Origin: Bacillus tuaregi
GTDB lineage: Bacteria; Bacillota; Bacilli; Bacillales; Cytobacillaceae
Assembly: GCF_900104575.1 (NCBI RefSeq)
Contig: NZ_LT629731.1
Location: forward strand, 2,242,688 to 2,306,687
DNA: 64,000 nt
Reading direction: 5' to 3'
Shown: positions 36,130 through 44,448 of the stretch, in pieces
How positions within the stretch are numbered: the stretch's first letter is position 1
How the letters are laid out: every line of letters begins with the position of its first letter
Program-made: the position numbers and the translations under genes
The notes under the pieces: generated by a model
The model's database searches: none
What the model was told of the DNA's origin: nothing
The model's input: the letters and a program-made list of their open reading frames with translations, nothing else

Positions 36130-36728
36130 TATGAGACATGTTTATGTGTTGTGGCAGTATCCTTTGTCTTACGAATAACTAATCTTGGCGCAGTGGACAA
36201 GAGCAGCCCGACAACAATGGAGCATAAGACAGCTGAACCGAGCATGGTTGCTCCATTTGCTAGAAACGAGAATAATACCGGTGACATTCCTTCAGGTGCA
36301 TAGCTACCAAAGAAAAATACCCCTGCGAGGAAATGCCAGAAATATCGGGCAAAGCTGCCTGCAATAACTGCTACCACAATCCAAGCAATAGCTTTTTTCT
36401 TCTTGCTGCTTTGTAAATTGCTTTGGATTTGCTTGTGAAAAAGCCCTGCTAAACCAATAAAAGCAAAAGCAAGAAAATATTCAATAAATCCCTGTACAGG
36501 TGTGGCAATCCAGGCTTCCCCCATGGCAATTTGCAAGATTCCCCAAAGAAAACCTGAAATCACGCTTACCTTCACTCCCCAACGGAAAGCAAGGATAAAG
36601 ATAGGTACCATCGCGAATGAAATGGAAATGGATGGTGAAAGCTTAATAGATGGCAGAAAATCAAGAATAATGGCAAATACAGCAAAAAAAGAAGCTTCTA
36701 CCAAAGCTGTTAGCCTTACTTTATTCAT
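36129..36728 (-). CDS. thiT: ThiT, thiamine S component of an ECF transporter
   Basis: 199 residues with about six membrane segments. The sequence LVEASFFAVFAIILDFLP, the conserved FRWGVKVSVISGFLWGILQIAMG and PVQGFIEYFLAFAFIGLAG match ThiT (YuaJ), which binds thiamine at nanomolar affinity and works with EcfAA'T. ATG 36728 is eight bases after GGGGAG. The gene lies under a TPP riboswitch whose downstream sequence can pair with this Shine-Dalgarno site, so control is probably at translation. A terminator shared with the convergent phasin gene follows. Confidence 0.92.
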   Translation of the reverse strand: MNKVRLTALVEASFFAVFAIILDFLPSIKLSPSISISFAMVPIFILAFRWGVKVSVISGFLWGILQIAMGEAWIATPVQGFIEYFLAFAFIGLAGLFHKQIQSNLQSSKKKKAIAWIVVAVIAGSFARYFWHFLAGVFFFGSYAPEGMSPVLFSFLANGATMLGSAVLCSIVVGLLLSTAPRLVIRKTKDTATTHKHVS

Positions 36729-36734
36729 ATAAAA

Positions 36735-36772
36735 CTCCCCTTTCATCAAAAAACGTTGAGCCTCAAGGGGAG
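36735..36772 (-). promoter_or_regulatory. Shine-Dalgarno-masking hairpin of the thiT riboswitch
   Basis: On the minus strand CTCCCCTT (36772-36765) is complementary over 8 bases to AAGGGGAG (36742-36735), which is the thiT Shine-Dalgarno sequence. The hairpin lies directly between the aptamer and the start codon, and no terminator with a U tract is visible there. Confidence 0.65.
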
Positions 36773-36800
36773 AATAGATTCATGTTTTGTATCCATTCAT

Positions 36801-36889
36801 ACCACATTCCTACGCTAGAATTATCTAACAGGTTCAAAGGGTTAGAACAAATAATTGTTCACTCTCAGCAAATATGCACCCCTTGTGGT
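36801..36889 (-). promoter_or_regulatory. TPP riboswitch upstream of thiT
   Basis: On the minus strand the order is ACCACAAGGGGTGC, TTTGCTGAGAGTGAAC, ACCCTTTGAACCTG, TAGATAATTCTAGCGTAGG and AATGTGGT. P1 is ACCAC with GTGGT. All THI-box motifs are present. Confidence 0.93.
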
Positions 36890-37117
36890 TACGTTTTGTT
36901 GACATTTTCATTTTTTAGTATAACCTACTTTTTCCGAGCATGAAAGGAAATTCGTGAAACTTGCTGAAATTTAGCAAAAAGTTTTGATGAACACTCACTT
37001 CCTAATTTCAATTTAAAATTATAGTATTTTTCAGAATAATTACAATTATTACTTAACTACTCCCCTATTTTACTTGCTATGTGGTATGATGAAACATATG
37101 AATGGAATTGATATTTG

Positions 37118-37199
37118 CATTCATCCTCCACTTGTAGAAGTGGAAAAGTTCTATACCGTCGCAAGCTTTTGCTACAAAAAGCATTTGCTGATTGAAGTT
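37118..37199. repeat. Dispersed repeat, copy E, 3'-half remnant
   Basis: From GCATTCATCC through CCACTTGTAGAAGTGG, CCGTCGCAAGCTTTTG and AAAAAGCATTTGCTG to GAAGTT it matches the right half of copies A and C with several substitutions. The left half is missing. Its last base overlaps the stop codon of the SIR2-domain gene. Confidence 0.75.
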
Positions 37200-38005
37200 T
37201 ATAGTTTTTCTTTAATTCCCTTTAGAAAGTTCGTTAAAGCTGTTCCTGGTTCTTCATTTGCAGAGACGATGGGAATAATACCTCTATCCTTTAATATACT
37301 TTCTTTAATAGGATTAGGCTCAACTAATAAAATATACGATTTTGGTCTGATATGCTCATGATTAGATTCTTTCCACTGTTTATGAAGCTTGTATAGCATA
37401 TAGCGAATATTGATATCTGACAAGCTATAGCCAATAAATAAAATCGATTTTTCAAGAGAATCATAACGCAGCTTGATATCTAATGGCGATTCAAAGTCAA
37501 GTCGCTTAAAAAAACTCGATTCCGTTAATACAAGTGATGAATCGTCATCAAAGTCTCCATGGAACTTGATAATTTGTGTTTTATTCATTTTAATCCTTGC
37601 AATATCCGCTACATTAGTCACTTTTGTATATTCCTTTTTATAAAAATCGTACGCATACTCAAGCCAGCGATCGAAATTTGTTGTATAAATTACGGGAAAA
37701 TCCAAGTCGATAATCAATTTATATATTTCTGATTTTCCAATATGAATATTGGAATGATGCCATAATCGATCCATCCAGCTTCTTAAAGCACCCAATGTCC
37801 CTTTTTGATTATAATAAAATTCAGCCATAATCAGAAAATCACCATTTCCCCAAGAGTTGAATTGTGATGGTTCAAAGCCAAGATTCTCAGCCATTTGGTT
37901 GATTAACTCTGAATACACAGGTAATCCTAAATTTTTGGGAACACCAGATCCAACAAAAAGGATAACATCTTTATTTCTAATGGCATTTGCCAATTCCTGT
38001 ATCAT
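37199..38005 (-). CDS. Stand-alone SIR2-like domain protein (SIR2_2 type)
   Basis: 268 residues consisting only of a SIR2-like domain. Seen: FVGSGVPKNLGLP (residues 18-29), TTNFDRW (109-114), KFHGDFD (147-153) and FIGYSLSDINIRYML (190-204). These give the NAD-binding Gly motif, the Asn/Asp pair and the His typical of SIR2_2 proteins, which in several antiphage systems destroy NAD+ on infection. Here no partner gene (helicase, Argonaute, tubular prophage sensor) is adjacent, so a defence role is inference. ATG 38005 lies six bases after GGGAGGG. The stop codon overlaps a remnant of the dispersed repeat. Confidence 0.75.
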   Translation of the reverse strand: MIQELANAIRNKDVILFVGSGVPKNLGLPVYSELINQMAENLGFEPSQFNSWGNGDFLIMAEFYYNQKGTLGALRSWMDRLWHHSNIHIGKSEIYKLIIDLDFPVIYTTNFDRWLEYAYDFYKKEYTKVTNVADIARIKMNKTQIIKFHGDFDDDSSLVLTESSFFKRLDFESPLDIKLRYDSLEKSILFIGYSLSDINIRYMLYKLHKQWKESNHEHIRPKSYILLVEPNPIKESILKDRGIIPIVSANEEPGTALTNFLKGIKEKL

Positions 38006-38241
38006 AGGATCCCTCCCACATTTAGTGATTATTATACTTTGCTATTTACATCCTATGACACATATTTTCTTGAAAGAACTTTTATCATGAATCATCAATT
38101 CGATTCCTAACACTTGAAGCAATCCTTTCCTTCGATAAGTGGCGAAATCATCACTTTTATTGACGAATTCCTTCTTCTTTTGTCAGCCTTGAAGGAATGG
38201 TATAGAGAAAGGAGAATTAGTAGAAAAAGGGAGGGATTTGA

Positions 38242-38742
38242 TTGAATACAAGAGCAGTTGCTAAATTGCTAGGAATCTCGACTAGTACTGTCCAAAGATG
38301 GGTAAAACAACTAAAATTAGAGATGGAAAGAAATGAACTAGGTCATTTTATTTTTTCCGAAGAGGATATAGAATTATTAAAGCAGGTGAAGAAGCAGCTT
38401 CAGGAAGGAACCCTATTACAGGATATTTCCATACAGCTTCCAAAACGGGCAGGTACCTTCAAACAAAAACAGCCGGATGGGGATATAGATGAATTGGCTC
38501 AAAAAGTCAAAAGTCTGGAAATCAGTCTCCAACAGAAAGCTGATGATGTTGTATCCTACCAAATCTTACAGCATCGAAGAGAAATGGAAGAGCTTCAAGA
38601 GCAAATAATCATATTAACGGAGAGAGTCACCCAGCTGGAGAATGTGATAAGAGAAAAATCTGAAATAGCCGCAAGCATTGAAATTGAAAAGAATAAGCCT
38701 CGTAAAAAGAAAAGCTTTTTCCAATTGATTTTTGGAAGCTAA
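38242..38742 (+). CDS. racA: Chromosome-anchoring protein RacA
   Basis: 166 residues. A MerR-like helix-turn-helix (TRAVAKLLGISTSTVQRWVKQL, and ERNELGHFIFSEEDIELLK, about 1-60) precedes a coiled coil (SYQILQHRREMEELQEQIII, about 90-150) and a basic C-terminal tail KPRKKKSFFQLIFGS. Both ends match B. subtilis RacA, which binds origin-proximal DNA and, through DivIVA, anchors it at the pole in sporulation. It is slightly shorter than the B. subtilis protein (184 residues). TTG start seven bases after GGGAGGG. Terminator follows. The last residues are probably the DivIVA-contacting tail (inference). Confidence 0.85.
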   Translation: MNTRAVAKLLGISTSTVQRWVKQLKLEMERNELGHFIFSEEDIELLKQVKKQLQEGTLLQDISIQLPKRAGTFKQKQPDGDIDELAQKVKSLEISLQQKADDVVSYQILQHRREMEELQEQIIILTERVTQLENVIREKSEIAASIEIEKNKPRKKKSFFQLIFGS

Positions 38743-38774
38743 AAATCAGCACATGTAAGCGTGCTGATTTTTTT
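38741..38774 (+). terminator. Intrinsic terminator of racA
   Basis: AAATCAGCAC (38743-38752) pairs with GTGCTGATTT (38761-38770), followed by TTTT. Confidence 0.88.
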
Positions 38775-38842
38775 GTAAAGAGATTTATTGCTGAAGCTCC
38801 AAGCTAATTCCATTTCGACAGATGTAAAGTACGATACACGAG

Positions 38843-38870
38843 AAGAAGGCTGCCATATGGCAGCCTTCTT
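38843..38870 (-). terminator. 28-base perfect palindrome after the LtaS-type gene
   Basis: AAGAAGGCTGCCAT and its exact complement form a hairpin just beyond the sulfatase-family stop codon. There is no T run on either side, so it may act as an mRNA 3' stabiliser or a poor terminator. Confidence 0.5.
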
Positions 38871-38891
38871 CAAGCTTAATACAATTTTTAC

Positions 38892-40847
38892 TTATTCTTC
38901 ATAGGAGTCATATGAAGGTTTTGTATAATCATACTTAGAACGATCGACCGGAGTAAAGTTTTCTGGGTTATAGAATCGCAATAGGTCCCCATTTACCACT
39001 TTATCTGACAAAGCAAGCTTATGGCGAACAATTTCTTGATTTTGCTTCGCTTCTTCCAATCGAGTCTCATCAAGCTCTAAACCTGTTGTTGAATCATAAT
39101 ATCTTCCTTCGACAGATGTGATGGTTGGACTTACGAATTCCCCGTTTCTAAATGGGATCAACTCATCATGTTCTTCAGATAGTAAATCCGTACCAAACTG
39201 GACATAATCCTTTGTATCCGTACCTAGTAAGTGAAGGAGTGTAGGCAGAATGTCGATTTGCCCACTGTATTCATGGTTAATTCCCCCCTGCATGCCAGGA
39301 ACACGAATAAATAATGGAACTCGCTGTAAATCCGCATTATCGAAAGGAGTAATTTCTTCTTTATTTAATACCTGCTGCATGGCCTTATTATGATTTTTAG
39401 AGATTCCATAATGATCACCATACATGATGATAATGGAGTTATCATATAGACCTGATTCCTTCAAATAGTTGAAGAATTCTTGTAAGGCTTCGTCAGCATA
39501 GCGAGCCGTTTGGAAATACGTGTCAACTGATTTATCTCCCGTTGTATGAGGGGCAATGGTTGCGTCCTCTTCATCAATTGGATACGGGTAATGATTACTT
39601 ACCGTAATAAACTTCGCCATAAATGGCTGTTGTAATGTTTCTAGCATGGGAATCGATTCTGCAAAAAATGGCTTATCCATTAATCCATAATCAGCTAAGT
39701 CCTCTTCCTTCATTTCATAGTAGCTAGAATCGAAGAATTTTGTATATCCAAAGGATTTATAGATTTCATTACGATTCCAGAAGGTTCCTGAATTCGGATG
39801 AAAGACAGCAGATGTATAGCCCTGCTGGTCTAAAATAGCAGGCGCTGCCTGGTAAGTGTTTAATCCTTTTGTTGTAAATGCTGAGCCTTGTGGTAATCCA
39901 TATAATGAATTTTCAAGGATGAATTCAGCATCCGCTGTTTTTCCTTGTGCTGTTTGGTGAAAGAAATTATCAAAATACATCGTGTTAGGCTCTCTAGTTA
40001 AAGAGTTTAAAAACGGTGTTACTTCCTCCCCGTGCAGCGTGTAATCAATTAAGAAGCTTTGAATCGATTCGAGATGGAAATAAATCACGTTCATTCCCTT
40101 TCCTATCCCAAATGTAGCTGGATTTGGCTCGGCATAATTAGATTGCGTAAAGTTAATCACTTCCGTTATATCACTACTGTCTGCCGTAACCCGCTGCGCT
40201 GAGGCTTTCGTGCTTTGAACTGCATCATAAATCGTGTAATTATACGTACCTAAATACTTAACAATATAATTTCGATCAAAGCCCCTCGTTAATAGCTGAG
40301 GACGATCCGCTTCAGCCATCGCTAAATTAAGGCATGAAATACCTAACGAAAAGGAAACCAATGCGGCCACTTTTCGACGATTGAAATTTTTCATTTCCAT
40401 TTTTGCCATTTTAAATATCAGTAACCCTATTAACAAAATATTATCGACAAAGAATAAGAAGTCATACGGACGTAACAGCGAAGTAACACTGCTGCTTACA
40501 TCACCAAAGTTTTGCGTTTGAAAAATCGTTGGCAATGTAATGAAGTCGTTAAAGAATCGATAATATAGTACGTTTGCATATACTAGAAATGTCATTAAAA
40601 AATGTATGATCATTAACCAAATATACTTTCTACGACCTTTAAAAAGAGATGCAAAGCTTAAGAATAACAAAGCTGAGCCTAAAGGGTTTAAAAATAACAA
40701 GAATTTTTGAATGCCATTATCAATTCCTAAATTAAATTGCGTTAGTTGAATAAGGTATGTTTTGATCCACAGGAATAGTACAGTCAATAAAAAGAAGCCG
40801 ATGTATTTATCGAGAATACTTGTACCTTTTAGGAATCCTTTATTCAT
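38892..40847 (-). CDS. Lipoteichoic acid synthase family protein (LtaS-type)
   Basis: 651 residues: five N-terminal membrane segments (about 15-170) and an extracellular sulfatase-type domain (about 245-590). The catalytic Thr lies in AQGKTADAEFIL near residue 295; metal ligands include Glu in FHLESIQSF, Asp/His in MYGDHYG, and His in VSNHYPY. LtaS-type enzymes polymerise glycerol phosphate from phosphatidylglycerol on the outer membrane face. Bacilli carry several paralogues (LtaS, YfnI, YqgS, YvgJ), so the exact one is not assigned. ATG is eight bases after AGGTG. Monocistronic. Confidence 0.88.
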   Translation of the reverse strand: MNKGFLKGTSILDKYIGFFLLTVLFLWIKTYLIQLTQFNLGIDNGIQKFLLFLNPLGSALLFLSFASLFKGRRKYIWLMIIHFLMTFLVYANVLYYRFFNDFITLPTIFQTQNFGDVSSSVTSLLRPYDFLFFVDNILLIGLLIFKMAKMEMKNFNRRKVAALVSFSLGISCLNLAMAEADRPQLLTRGFDRNYIVKYLGTYNYTIYDAVQSTKASAQRVTADSSDITEVINFTQSNYAEPNPATFGIGKGMNVIYFHLESIQSFLIDYTLHGEEVTPFLNSLTREPNTMYFDNFFHQTAQGKTADAEFILENSLYGLPQGSAFTTKGLNTYQAAPAILDQQGYTSAVFHPNSGTFWNRNEIYKSFGYTKFFDSSYYEMKEEDLADYGLMDKPFFAESIPMLETLQQPFMAKFITVSNHYPYPIDEEDATIAPHTTGDKSVDTYFQTARYADEALQEFFNYLKESGLYDNSIIIMYGDHYGISKNHNKAMQQVLNKEEITPFDNADLQRVPLFIRVPGMQGGINHEYSGQIDILPTLLHLLGTDTKDYVQFGTDLLSEEHDELIPFRNGEFVSPTITSVEGRYYDSTTGLELDETRLEEAKQNQEIVRHKLALSDKVVNGDLLRFYNPENFTPVDRSKYDYTKPSYDSYEE

Positions 40848-41329
40848 TTGTTACACCTACTTTCTAACAAACTATTATACACGTTCTTCGAGTATTTTAG
40901 GTGAAAAATTATTAATTCTCATAATCTATTTTTTTCTAATTATGAAAACTAACTTTTGTCATGCTGCAAAAATAAAATGTGTACTTATGATTTGGAGCAG
41001 AATGATTATCATTATACTTTATGTCAACAAATTGTCAAGTTCATAGTAAACAAATGATTTTTTTAAGTCAAGTATATTTCTTCCTATCCTTATTGTATGC
41101 CAACGAATGGAGGACAACAATTAATAAGGTTTTGACGCCTTTATGTCAGACTGCCGAACACGTTTTTCCTTTACATCCACTTTTACATTCACTTAAAAAG
41201 TCTTTAAAACTTTAACAAACGATATCAATATTCGGGATGAGACTTGCATAGATATGAATGTAGCAAGTCTGACGAGTATTGGCTTCTAAGACTTTAATCC
41301 GCTCGTAACGAAAAAAAAGAGGTGTTGAG
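40848..41329. other. 482-base intergenic region, no gene recognised
   Basis: AT-rich. Short open frames at 40762-41215 lack ribosome binding sites and overlap each other. It should contain the divergent promoters of the ltaS-family and YkuK-like genes. Confidence 0.5.
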
Positions 41330-41866
41330 ATGAAATATGCTGTTGAAAATCATTGCTTGTTTCAAAATTCACAGGAAAGGAATATGACCTTTGAACATGC
41401 CTTTAATAAAATCATAAAATTTATGAATTTGGACAGGAATGGCAATTATCGGTTAATGATTGGTACCGATTCACAGGTACATGTACAATATACTCGATTT
41501 ATTACTGGGATTGTTATACTTAACGAAGGTAAAGGGGCCTGGGCATGTATACGAAAGGTTATTGTTCCAAGACGAATGAGAATGCTCCATGAACGGATAT
41601 CAAAGGAAACCTCGTTGACCGAAGAAATTGTGACGATGTTTACCGAAGAGAGAATAAATAGAATGATTGATATTGTGCTGCCAAATATATACAGGGGTGC
41701 TTCTTTTACCATGGAGGGTCATCTAGATATCGGAGCTGGAAACAGGAATAAAACAAGAGCGTTCGTTGAAGAAATGGTTGAAAGAATTGAATCCATGGGC
41801 ATTGAGCCAAAAATTAAACCCAATTCCTTTGTTGCCTCATGCTATGCTAATCGGTTTACTAAATAA
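41330..41866 (+). CDS. YkuK-like RNase H-fold protein (DUF458)
   Basis: 178 residues. MIGTDSQVHVQYTRFITGIVIL is the first strand with the acidic residue of the RNase H-like fold; IRKVIVPRRMRMLHERISKET and HLDIGAGNRNKTRAFVEEMV are typical of the DUF458/YkuK family. The acidic active-site pattern suggests nuclease activity, but no function is proven. ATG has GAGGTG a short distance upstream. Stands alone; no downstream terminator recognised. Confidence 0.8.
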   Translation: MKYAVENHCLFQNSQERNMTFEHAFNKIIKFMNLDRNGNYRLMIGTDSQVHVQYTRFITGIVILNEGKGAWACIRKVIVPRRMRMLHERISKETSLTEEIVTMFTEERINRMIDIVLPNIYRGASFTMEGHLDIGAGNRNKTRAFVEEMVERIESMGIEPKIKPNSFVASCYANRFTK

Positions 41867-42364
41867 CGGTTATCCTATTAATACCACGCTCTATCCGCCC
41901 CTACCTTACCCTAGATAGCTTCCCATTCCGCGGGGAGTTTATGGTTTGGACAGGCTCTTCACCTTTCGTACCTCCCTTCTATTTGCGAAGAATGAAGAAA
42001 GCTCCTATTTCCTCCTTCAGTCCAGAATAAAAGTACTCGATTCGGATATCCTAACAAAGTATGATAAACATCCAATCCTTGTGATTAAATGAGCGTAAGG
42101 ATGATAAGTGTGATTTCTTTTTGGAGCGCCACTAAAGATGAAAGCGTTACAAAATGACTATATATAAATAGAAGAAACACAGTTTAATCTAAAATTTTAA
42201 TAGATAGTTTATCGAGTAAGCTCGAAAAGTATCCAGACACAAATTCGACAGGTGTTTGTTCACTGTTTACTAAACCGGTAAAAATTGGTCTCGTTGTTTT
42301 TAATCGTTTCGTTCATCCTATAAGGGACAAAGTTATATTTTTATTGTAGGAAGGTGCATAACAG
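41867..42364. other. 498-base gap with a GC-richer segment
   Basis: The part from about 41880 to 42030 is richer in G and C than its surroundings, with short complementary stretches (CTATC...GATAG, TCCC...GGGGA). No open frame of useful length and no known RNA family was recognised. The rest, up to the NarK-PAS start, is AT-rich and should hold its promoter; I found no clear FNR dyad by eye. Confidence 0.4.
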
Positions 42365-43861
42365 ATGGCACGAGCTAATTCACAGCTTGTTTTACAAACA
42401 GGGAACCTAGTCTTAGGATTTATGGTTTGGGTCATTTTATCTTCACTTATCTCATTTATTAAAATGGATATTGACATTTCACCAAGTGAGTCAGCCATGA
42501 TTACGGCAGTCCCTGTGATTTTGGGGTCGATTTTGAGGGTGCCGATTGGATATTGGACGAACCGCTATGGCGCCAGATGGGTATTTTTTATTAGCCTTTT
42601 GTTTTTGATTCTCCCTGTTTTTTATATTAGTATGGCGGATTCCGTAATGGACTTACTGCTTGGGGGCTTAGCCTTGGGCCTCAGTGGCGCGATATTTTCG
42701 GTCGGTGTTACATCGCTGCCTAAATATTACCCTAAAGAAAAACAAGGGTTTGTGAACGGGATATATGGTGCTGGAAACATTGGTACAGCCATAACCACTT
42801 TCTCTGCCCCGGTCTTGGCTAATACTTTCGGATGGCGCAGAACCATTCAATTCTATATCATTTTGCTTCTAGTATTTGCAGCACTCACTTTTCTATTTGG
42901 TGACCGAAAAGAGAATAGTGTAAAAGTGGCCCTTTCGGAACAAATAAAAGAGGTCTATAAAAGCTATAGGCTTTGGTTTTTATGTCTCTTTTATTTTATT
43001 ACCTTTGGCTCTTTTGTCGCGTTTACGGTGTTTTTACCATCCTTTCTCGTCAATCAATTTCAGCTGACAAGTGTAGATGCCGGCTTTCGGACTGCTGGGT
43101 TTATCATTGTGGCAACTGTCATGCGTCCAATTGGAGGCTTGCTCGCAGATAAATTTAATTCCTATATTATTTTGATTATCGTCTTTAGTGGTATCACCTT
43201 TGGCGGATTTATCCTTTCCTTTAAGCCTTCTTTAATGATTTATACAATAGGCTGTATCTTAATTGCTTTTTGTGCTGGTGTGGGGAATGGTACTGTTTTT
43301 AAACTAGTTCCTTTATATTTTTCGAAACAGGCTGGCATCGTCAATGGAATTGTTGCTGCTATGGGAGGTCTCGGAGGCTTCTTCCCTCCACTTATTTTAA
43401 CAACCTTGGTTGACTTAACAGGCCATTATGCAATTGGTTTTATGGCCCTATCAGAATTTGCTCTCGCCTGCCTTGTGATTGTGATTGGTCTTTATTATCA
43501 GGATAAGTTGACCGTTTCTGATCGAATCATAGAGGGAACGATTGAGGGGATTATGGTTACTGATATGAAGGGAACTATCGAAAGAGTTAACCCTGCATTT
43601 ATAGATGTCACAGGATTTGCTGAGGAAGAAATTATTGGTAAGACTCCTGCGGTCTTAAAATCCGGGAAACATGAGCCTTCCTTTTATTCAAATATGTGGG
43701 AGCAAATTAAACAGAATGGATATTGGCAGGGTCAAATTTGGAATCGAAGGAAAAATAATGAGGAATACCTCCAATTATTAACAATTACCATGATAAAGGA
43801 TGAAAATGATAATCCTACACATTTCGTCGGGATGTTTAATGAATTAAATCCAGAACATTGA
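42365..43861 (+). CDS. NarK-type nitrate/nitrite transporter fused to a PAS domain
   Basis: 498 residues. Residues 1-380 are an MFS transporter of the nitrate/nitrite porter type with twelve membrane segments; motif LRVPIGYWTNRYGARW follows the second, and the two NarK-like glycine-rich stretches are GIYGAGNIGTAIT and GIVAAMGGLGGFFPP. Residues 387-498 are a PAS domain (EGIMVTDMKGTIERVNPAF...SGKHEPSFYSNMWEQI...GYWQGQIWNRRKNNEEY...). Transporters with a cytoplasmic PAS domain are unusual; it could sense redox, haem or nitrate and gate transport, which is inference. ATG 42365 follows AGGAAGGTG. Located close to narGHJI but on the opposite strand. Confidence 0.87.
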   Translation: MARANSQLVLQTGNLVLGFMVWVILSSLISFIKMDIDISPSESAMITAVPVILGSILRVPIGYWTNRYGARWVFFISLLFLILPVFYISMADSVMDLLLGGLALGLSGAIFSVGVTSLPKYYPKEKQGFVNGIYGAGNIGTAITTFSAPVLANTFGWRRTIQFYIILLLVFAALTFLFGDRKENSVKVALSEQIKEVYKSYRLWFLCLFYFITFGSFVAFTVFLPSFLVNQFQLTSVDAGFRTAGFIIVATVMRPIGGLLADKFNSYIILIIVFSGITFGGFILSFKPSLMIYTIGCILIAFCAGVGNGTVFKLVPLYFSKQAGIVNGIVAAMGGLGGFFPPLILTTLVDLTGHYAIGFMALSEFALACLVIVIGLYYQDKLTVSDRIIEGTIEGIMVTDMKGTIERVNPAFIDVTGFAEEEIIGKTPAVLKSGKHEPSFYSNMWEQIKQNGYWQGQIWNRRKNNEEYLQLLTITMIKDENDNPTHFVGMFNELNPEH

Positions 43862-43870
43862 TAGATTTTG

Positions 43871-43896
43871 TAGAGATGTCCTTAGGGCATCTCTAT
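43871..43896 (+). terminator. Probable terminator of the NarK-PAS gene
   Basis: TAGAGATG (43871-43878) pairs with CATCTCTA (43888-43895); T tract is weak. Confidence 0.6.
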
Positions 43897-43984
43897 TTGA
43901 TGTTTAGTTGTATTTATTCATGTCCATACTTATGCTGATAAAGCTTAAGTACAAGAACCTAAATAAAAGGAGGAAAAGAAATAG

Positions 43985-44413
43985 ATGTCAGGTCCCTCAC
44001 TATATAAATTAGATGCGCACCGTTCCATTCATGATGGCGTGGTAACAGAAGGAAGAGATTTGCTTAACCTTCTCTTAAAGGTTCGGCGGGAAAAACTTGA
44101 GAATCATGAAAAGCATGCAAGAATGACGGCTGAAGCCTTGATTGACCATTGGGAAACAAGATTAATTGCCCATGCCGATTCAGAGGAAGAAAATTTTTAT
44201 AACGAGAAAATAAAGGAAAATCCTGAATTAGCAACACCTTTAACGATGTTAAAAAGAGATCATGATCTGTTTCGGACCATTATAGATGAAGTAAAGCAAT
44301 TGATGAAAAAAGACAAAATTAGTGATGAGATGGTGGATTATTTTAAAGCGATTTATGTGCTGGCAAAAATACATAATCAGCATGAGGAAGGCTATTTATT
44401 CGATCAACATTGA
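43985..44413 (+). CDS. Hemerythrin-like domain protein
   Basis: 142 residues forming a four-helix bundle. Candidate di-iron ligands are spread as in hemerythrins: HRSIHDG near the start, HADSEEENFYNE in the middle, LKRDHDLFRT, and IHNQHEEGYLFDQH at the end. Hemerythrin-like proteins bind O2 or NO or act in iron/NO stress, and the gene sits between a nitrate transporter and nitrate reductase, where NO is formed; a role in NO or O2 sensing is inference. ATG is preceded by AGGAGG. A bidirectional terminator separates it from narI. Confidence 0.8.
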   Translation: MSGPSLYKLDAHRSIHDGVVTEGRDLLNLLLKVRREKLENHEKHARMTAEALIDHWETRLIAHADSEEENFYNEKIKENPELATPLTMLKRDHDLFRTIIDEVKQLMKKDKISDEMVDYFKAIYVLAKIHNQHEEGYLFDQH

Positions 44414-44440
44414 AAAAGGAACCAACAATGGTTCCTTTTT
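44413..44440. terminator. Bidirectional terminator between hemerythrin gene and nar operon
   Basis: AAAAAGGAACC (44413-44423) pairs with GGTTCCTTTTT (44430-44440). Confidence 0.88.
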
Positions 44441-44448
44441 ACCTTTAC

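Noticed and set aside
41021..41215. 64-residue open frame in the gap before the YkuK-like gene
   Set aside because: No ribosome binding site, no recognisable sequence, overlaps another random frame.
42200..42364. FNR-type dyad before the NarK-PAS gene
   Set aside because: No TGTGA-N6-TCACA-like dyad is visible; a single TGTGA half-site near 42108 has no partner.
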